Source: Nitrococcus sp. (GTDB lineage Bacteria; Pseudomonadota; Gammaproteobacteria; Nitrococcales; Nitrococcaceae). From it: 5,137 nucleotides of DNA. The notes beneath the pieces were generated by a model. It was not told the DNA's origin. It saw only the letters and a list, made by a program, of their open reading frames with translations, and did not search any database. The DNA is taken from positions 1 to 5,137 of the forward strand of contig JAKDMK010000206.1 in assembly GCA_030452365.1 (NCBI GenBank), written 5' to 3'. Positions 4,618 to 5,137 of the stretch are shown here, piece after piece. Made by a program: the position numbers and the translations under genes. How positions within the stretch are numbered: the stretch's first letter is position 1; every line of letters begins with the position of its first letter.

Positions 4618-5137
4618 TACTGGCGGGGGATATCGGCGGAACTTGGACGCGGCTGGCTTTTTTTGAAGCGCAGGGCGGGCGCCTCGAAATGGTGGTGAAA
4701 AAGAAATACCGCAGCCGCGATTACGCCAGCCTCGCGCAAGTGGTGCGGCAGTTTGAGAAAGACCACGGGCATGAGATCCGGTATGCCGCATTTGGCGTTG
4801 CCGGCCCGGTGCGCGGCGGGCAGGCGAAAGCGACCAATCTGCCCTGGCTGATCGACTCCGCAACCCTGGCGCATGAGCTCGAATTGAAGTTAGAAAACAT
4901 TCGGCTGATCAATGACCTTGCTGCCAATGCCTGGGGTGTTATGGCATTGACGCCGGCGGACCTCACGGTGCTCAATCAGGGCCGCGCCGATGCCACCGGC
5001 AACGCGGCGGTCATTGCGGCCGGCACTGGGCTCGGCGAAGCCGGACTTTATTGGGACGGCGAGCGCCACCACGCGTTCGCAAGCGAAGGCGGACATGTGG
5101 ATTTCGCCCCGCGCGACGATCTGGAGATCGACCTTCT
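4614..5137 (+). CDS. glk: Glucokinase, partial at right edge
   Basis: Glucokinase phosphorylates glucose with ATP to glucose-6-phosphate, the substrate of the adjacent Zwf. The 174 visible residues cover roughly the N-terminal half of the Glk family (usually 320-340 residues). They show DIGGTWTRL at 6-14 (phosphate loop), FGVAGPV at 60-66, TNLPW at 74-78, and LINDLAANAWG at 98-108 with the catalytic Asp101. AAGTGLGEA is at 135-143, and SEGGHVDFAPR at 157-167 holds the glucose-binding Glu and His. This is the E. coli-type Glk family rather than a ROK kinase, since the ROK zinc-binding cysteine motif is not seen. The tryptophan after GGT, where E. coli has Asn, is a minor variation. The start codon overlaps the zwf stop (ATGA), implying translational coupling. 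A GGAGA at 4598-4602 is a slightly distant ribosome binding site. The 3' end lies outside the window. Confidence 0.95.
   Translation, partial: MILAGDIGGTWTRLAFFEAQGGRLEMVVKKKYRSRDYASLAQVVRQFEKDHGHEIRYAAFGVAGPVRGGQAKATNLPWLIDSATLAHELELKLENIRLINDLAANAWGVMALTPADLTVLNQGRADATGNAAVIAAGTGLGEAGLYWDGERHHAFASEGGHVDFAPRDDLEIDL

Noticed and set aside
4593..5096. Reverse-strand frames across glk
   Set aside because: They are antisense to a clear glucokinase and have no recognisable features.

Overview
The window is moderately GC-rich bacterial chromosomal DNA. Its gene content (a cytosolic zwf-glk pair, a YjbQ-family enzyme and an exported YbhB/YbcL-type PEBP protein) suggests a Gram-negative proteobacterium. 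No gene fixes the genus, so this placement is inference. No rRNA, tRNA, CRISPR array or insertion sequence is visible.

Left part (1-1666): the first ~120 bases contain no complete convincing gene. They hold an out-of-place response-regulator-like motif, LIVEDHP, that ends at a stop after 29 codons. Next comes a leftward yjbQ-type gene (123-536). It is divergent from a rightward gene of unknown function (598-1077). About 40 bases downstream of that gene, in the same direction, lies an exported phosphatidylethanolamine-binding-type protein (1118-1666).

Middle part (1667-2680): a leftward gene (1725-2306) encodes a small protein with an HEAGH zinc-metallopeptidase motif in an FtsH-peptidase-like (M41-like) setting. 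It has no AAA ATPase domain, and a run of eight C residues in its early coding sequence could make it slippage-prone. It converges with the PEBP gene. A gene-free stretch of about 370 bases follows, holding a perfect 8-bp inverted repeat, a consensus -35-like hexamer and a possible -10 element.

Right part (2681-5137): a compact rightward cluster that looks like one transcription unit. It comprises a small helical protein of unknown function with a strong ribosome binding site, then glucose-6-phosphate dehydrogenase (zwf), then glucokinase (glk), which runs off the right edge. The zwf stop and glk start overlap as ATGA. Glucokinase makes glucose-6-phosphate and Zwf oxidises it, so the pair feeds glucose into the oxidative pentose phosphate or Entner-Doudoroff route. 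The small upstream gene ends at or just before the zwf start and is probably cotranscribed with it.

No clearly new multi-gene system is evident. The items most worth a second look are the stand-alone M41-like peptidase with its homopolymer tract, the unknown protein coupled to zwf, and the hairpin in the gene-free stretch.
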